Below are positions 60,368-64,000 of a stretch of DNA of 64,000 bases, piece after piece. Under the pieces are notes generated by a model. It was given only the letters and a program-made list of their open reading frames with translations, was not told the origin of the DNA and searched no databases. A program made the position numbers and the translations under genes. The first letter of the stretch is position 1. Each line of letters opens with the position of its first letter. The DNA lies in contig JACVTC010000074.1 in NCBI GenBank assembly GCA_016946835.1, positions 432,501 through 496,500 on the forward strand. Direction: 5' to 3'. Origin of the DNA: Neocallimastix lanati (nom. inval.) (Eukaryota > Neocallimastigomycota > Neocallimastigomycetes > Neocallimastigales > Neocallimastigaceae).

Positions 60368-60556
60368 CTAACACTTTAAGAATCCCATTGCGTAAGCCTT
60401 GTCTGAGAAGATTACAGATTCCAGCTCCTCTGGGATTGCAATGAGGCCACCTATAGTGGGTTCTGCTTTCCCTTTGAGGATCGCGTAGAGTGCTTCTATA
60501 TAGAGTTTCTTTGCTTCTGGGGAGTTGTGTACGTCGACGCCGTACCGGTATGGCAG
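60368..60556 (-). pseudogene. GC-rich coding relic, last 62 codons of an unknown protein
   Basis: The island at about 60370-60600 is near 50% G+C, far above its surroundings. On the minus strand one frame is open for 62 codons and ends in TAG, with globular composition: RYGVDVHNSPEAKKLYIEAL, GKAEPTIGGLIAIPEELESV, FSDKAYAMGFLKC. The frame is closed upstream by a stop and has no ATG at its start, so only the C-terminal part of something is left. A longer ATG frame on the same strand (60593-60351) is Arg-rich and probably a shadow. Third-position G/C preference differs from the subtilase gene, which may mean a foreign or retroposed origin. Family not recognised. Confidence 0.45.
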
Positions 60557-60608
60557 TTAAACATACACTCATATTAATATATGGGGGAGACAAAAGTCTT
60601 CAGTCTAT

Positions 60609-60632
60609 AAAAAAAAAAAAAAAAAAAAAAAA
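60609..60632 (+). repeat. Poly(A) tract, 24 nt
   Basis: Borders the GC-rich island on its right. It could be a retroposition tail in the plus direction, but such tracts are common throughout the window. Confidence 0.8.
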
Positions 60633-61089
60633 CTATTATTTTTCTTAAGAAATAAGTTTGTCGAAATTTTTAGAATAATTTTTGATATACTTTTAAGTTT
60701 GTTTTATTTCTTTTAGGAAGAAGTTTTATAATTTATATAATTTATTAATAAAACTTTATTTCATTTATTTATTTATTGAATATTTAATAAATTTAAAATA
60801 TAATTTCATATTGTCAAGCCTACTTTTAGTTATTAATATAATAAAAATATATATAAATAGATTAATGGCAATAACATTGTTGCTGTTGCAATTTCCAAGA
60901 ATTAATATAAAGAAAAAGTATTCTTTATATAATACTCTTAAATTATAAATCATTTTAAAGTAATAAGAATTAATTATTTAGTTGAATATTATAAAAAGTA
61001 TAATATAAATAATAAAATATATATATAATATTTATAACATTAAAAAAATAAATAATAATTTATAAAATATTTATAATCATAGACTCTGG
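60633..61089. other. AT-rich spacer
   Basis: No gene recognised. A 62-codon frame at 60765-60953 is hydrophobic low-complexity and is not credited. Confidence 0.5.
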
Positions 61090-61566
61090 CAATATTCGAT
61101 ATTATGTCCTCATACCAATAATTATTAATATATGGCTTGATTTAAAATTTATTATTTCTTATTTTATTAATCGTAAGTATAATTAATAAAATAAGAAATA
61201 ATAAATTTTATAATATAAATCAATGTTTTACTTACATTCATAATATTTTATTTTTATTTTTATATATAATTATTAAATACTTTTTTAATATAATAAGTAT
61301 TAATATTTATAAAAACTCATTAAATAGTTTATTTTAATCACAAAAACAACTAATTAAATAGTTAATTATAATAAAATAGCATAAAAATAAAACATTTTTT
61401 CTGAATTAAGAGAAATGTGTGAGAAAGATGTATGATAGCTTTAAAATGTATAATTATTAATTATTATTTTTTTACTTGAATAAATATAGGTAATCATAAT
61501 AATAAAATTAAATAAATAAATAAATAAATAATACTTTAATAAATTCAACTAAATTAATCCCCAACA
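61090..61566 (-). repeat. Repeat family Q (Q2), inverted relative to Q1
   Basis: Ends AATTAATCCCCAACA, the reverse of the start of Q1. Similarity continues through the ATTT run, the AACTAATTAAATAG region and TTAATATAATAAGTATTAAT. With Q1 it flanks the GC-rich relic as inverted repeats about 2.2 kb apart from end to end. Confidence 0.6.
61144..61209. repeat. Perfect 28-bp inverted repeat with 10-nt loop
   Basis: The arms 61144-61171 and 61182-61209 (starting AAAATTTATTATTTC, ending AATAATAAATTTT) are exactly complementary around CGTAAGTATA. Q1 and Q3 have only imperfect versions. Confidence 0.9.
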
Positions 61567-62998
61567 ACGAACTAGTTATATCAACTATTGGATAATTTTT
61601 TAATTTATAATCTCAGTAACTGTAAATAATAATATATTAAAATATATATAATAAGTTTTCATTCCATGATAATCTAAAATTAATATTATTTTTAATTTAT
61701 TATTATTTAAAGTTTCATTCCATGATAATTTCTAAAAAAAAAAAAAAAAAAAAAAGTATTTTGTATATTTTTTAATTATTATTAAATTAAATTTTTAATT
61801 ATAATAATTATTATTAGAATAAACACTTGGAATTTTGTCTCAAATTTCATATATTATATGAAAATATAAACCTTAATTATTAATAAATTATTTTATTAAT
61901 TATTATATTATGATATAAAACAAATATTTGTAGTAATGTATTTCTAATATTTAGACATTAAATTTATATCTTATTATAATATTTTATATTATTATTTATT
62001 TTTATATTTGTATTATGTATTTATTGTACTAAATTTATTATAATATTTTATATTATTATTTATTTTTATATTTGTATTATGTATTTATTATACTAAATTT
62101 CTAATATATTTCTTATATATTTCTTAATTAGTAAATTATAGCTCTTATTTTAAATTATTAAATTTTATAAAATTAATATAATAGTTTATATTATAAATAA
62201 TTCATATTAAAATATATATTTTTTACTACATAAATTTTAATTATTTCAAGATTTTATTTCATGTGTTATTACATAAATGTTATATGTTCGTCATATATGA
62301 TATATAATAATTTATAACATTTATACATAAAATTTATATATGTTATTTTTGTTAATAAAAAGAGTTATATTCATATTTTATTATTAATTTTAAATTAAAT
62401 ATTTAATTTATATTTTTAATTATTATTAAATTAAATTAAATTAAATTTTTAATTTAAAATTCATAGATCAAAAAAATTTAAATTAAAAATTAATAATTTG
62501 TTTATATATTTATCTTTCTTATGATCAAAAATAAACAATAAATAAAATAAATAATAAGAAATTAAATAAATAAATAATAAATTATAAAAAAATAACTATT
62601 TGGATATAGAAAAAAAATGAAACAGTTTAGAAGAGAGTCATAATTATATGTAATATTTATATATTATTATTTGATTAACTATATTTCATATAAAAGAGAT
62701 CAATGTTTTATTTGTATATTTTTATTTATTAATATGTAAAATAATGTTTTTTTTTTTTTTTTTTCATTTCTTATATGGTATATATTATTCTGCAATATAA
62801 ATAGTCAATTATATAAATAATTTATATTTATATATACATAAAAATACTAGTGAATAATTCATTTAACATGAAATATATTATAGAGAAATAAAAAGAATAA
62901 ATTGTTAGTTTGATATGATTTAAAAATATATAAAAAAAAAATTTGAATGGAAAGCCCTTTTTATAATAAGAAAAAACTTTAAAAATAGAAAAAGAAAA
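61567..62998. other. AT-rich spacer with small repeats
   Basis: No gene recognised. TTTCATTCCATGATAAT occurs twice near 61655 and 61712. A 64-bp tandem duplication lies at 61971-62098. Confidence 0.5.
61971..62098. repeat. 64-bp tandem duplication
   Basis: Two units of TTATTATAATATTTTATATT through TTTATTGTACTAAATT, nearly identical. Confidence 0.88.
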
Positions 62999-63204
62999 TA
63001 AATATTACTTAATTTGTATTAAAAAACTTCTGTTGTTTCAATTTTTATTTAGTTTAAAAAAAAAAAAAAGAAAAGAAAAGAAATAAAATAAAAAAAAAAA
63101 AAAAAAAAAAAAAAAAATAAATATTACTTAATTTGTATTAAAAAAACTTCTGTTGTTTCAATTTTTTTATTTAGTTTAAAAAAAAAAAAAAGAAAAGAAA
63201 AGAA

Positions 63205-63238
<34 letters not shown>

Positions 63239-63330
63239 AATATCACTTAATTTGTATTAAAAAAACTTCTGTTGTTTCAATTTTTTTATTTAGTTTAAAA
63301 AAAAAAAAAAAAAAAAGAAAAAAAAGAAAA
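62999..63330. repeat. 119-bp tandem repeat, three units
   Basis: Each unit has a unique part (AATTTGTATTAAAAAA, CTTCTGTTGTTTCAATTT, TTATTTAGTTT) and a purine tail of A with AAAAGAAAAG. Starts at about 63001, 63120 and 63239. The tails vary in length. Confidence 0.9.
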
Positions 63331-64000
63331 AAAAATTTTAAAATTTATATATGTAATTTTTTTTTTATTTTATTTTATTATTATATTTTTAATTAAGAAA
63401 AAAACTTTAATGATTATGTTTCACATAAAGTTTTAATAATTTTTTTTAAAAAAAATTATTAAAACATAAACAATAAATCATAAATCATATATCATGAAAC
63501 ATAAATAATTAAATAATTAAATAATATATAATATATAATATATAATAAATAATAATTATAAAAAATAATTATTAAAAATAAAAAAAAAAAAAAGATAATA
63601 AATAATAATAGTCAATGACAAAAAATAAATAATTAATATTTTGTTAATTAACTCTTTTTCGAAGTATATATTTTATTTAAGTTTACTAATATTTCTATAT
63701 TTTTAAAGTAAAATTGATTTTAATTAGAATTAATAATATTTAATTTTATATATATATACAGTTTTTTTTTGAAAAATATTTATATTACGTTTGATGTTAA
63801 ATTATATTAAAATTAGAGATATATAATTATTTTATAATACAGTAATTAATAATATTTTTATTTTATTTTTAATAAGTATAATTAATATCATTAATAAAAT
63901 TTTTAATAGTACTAATGAATATATAAATTTTATTTTTAAATTTATCAATACTATTAGTATGTATATATTAATTATTTAATTCTTTATTTATGAATAACTT
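63331..64000. other. AT-rich spacer to the window end
   Basis: No gene, RNA gene or bounded element recognised. Confidence 0.5.

Noticed and set aside
60351-60593. 80-codon ATG frame in the GC-rich island
   Set aside because: Arg-rich composition (VRRRRTQLPRS) is typical of an off-frame shadow; the neighbouring frame on the same strand has better composition.
60765-60953. 62-codon minus-strand frame
   Set aside because: Hydrophobic low-complexity translation of AT-rich DNA, no similarity recognised.
62999-63330. Telomere or centromere satellite
   Set aside because: Only three units and no terminal-type short G-rich repeat; too small to call a satellite.
1-64000. Mitochondrial or organelle genome because of extreme A+T
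   Set aside because: Spliced nuclear-type gene, LTR retroelements and Pol III tRNA genes point to nuclear DNA; no respiratory or ribosomal genes are present.

Overview
The window looks like nuclear DNA of an anaerobic gut fungus (Neocallimastigomycota). By eye it is about 85% A+T, with long A/T tracts and almost no host genes. The one clear host gene encodes a secreted protein ending in a fungal cellulosome dockerin (motifs CWSLPLGYPCC and DGKWGVENGHWCG), a module typical of these fungi. The lineage call is inference from that gene plus base composition.

Layout. 1-12.9 kb: LTRs, a Ty3/gypsy pol relic (minus strand) abutting a Ty1/copia relic (plus strand), then another LTR. 12.9 kb: a tRNA-Val gene. 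13-18.4 kb: AT-rich spacer with tandem repeats and one LTR. 18.4-31.5 kb: an almost unbroken train of solo LTRs, several nested three deep, separated by only 3-6 bp. 31.5-39.2 kb: LTR pieces and a damaged gene start with a signal peptide. 39.2-43.0 kb: a Ty3/gypsy element with a long open pol frame. 43.8-48.4 kb: an LTR element without recognisable coding, with a second LTR inserted at its target-site duplication (TSD). 49.1 kb: a second, identical tRNA-Val gene. 49.4-54.9 kb: relics of a chromodomain Ty3 element and of a gag-protease region. 56.0-58.6 kb: the subtilisin-like, chitin-binding, dockerin-bearing gene (three exons). 59.4-64 kb: two inverted repeat copies flanking a small GC-rich coding relic, then tandem repeats.

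LTR families carry window-local letters (A, B, C...), assigned by comparing copies here; they are not database names.

Main new observation: at least 13 LTR copies from about ten families contain the same interleaved pair of complementary segments, the topology of an H-type RNA pseudoknot. The paired sequences differ between families yet still pair, so the structure seems to be kept rather than the sequence. A paired 'ladle' lies beside it in most copies and a conserved hairpin on its other side. Second: many LTRs sit end to end with CTG-containing spacers, and two successive insertions reuse the same 5-bp TSD. Third: the dockerin-bearing subtilase keeps the Asp, Asn and Ser of its active site but has Met where the catalytic His should be, suggesting a cellulosome-attached pseudoprotease.
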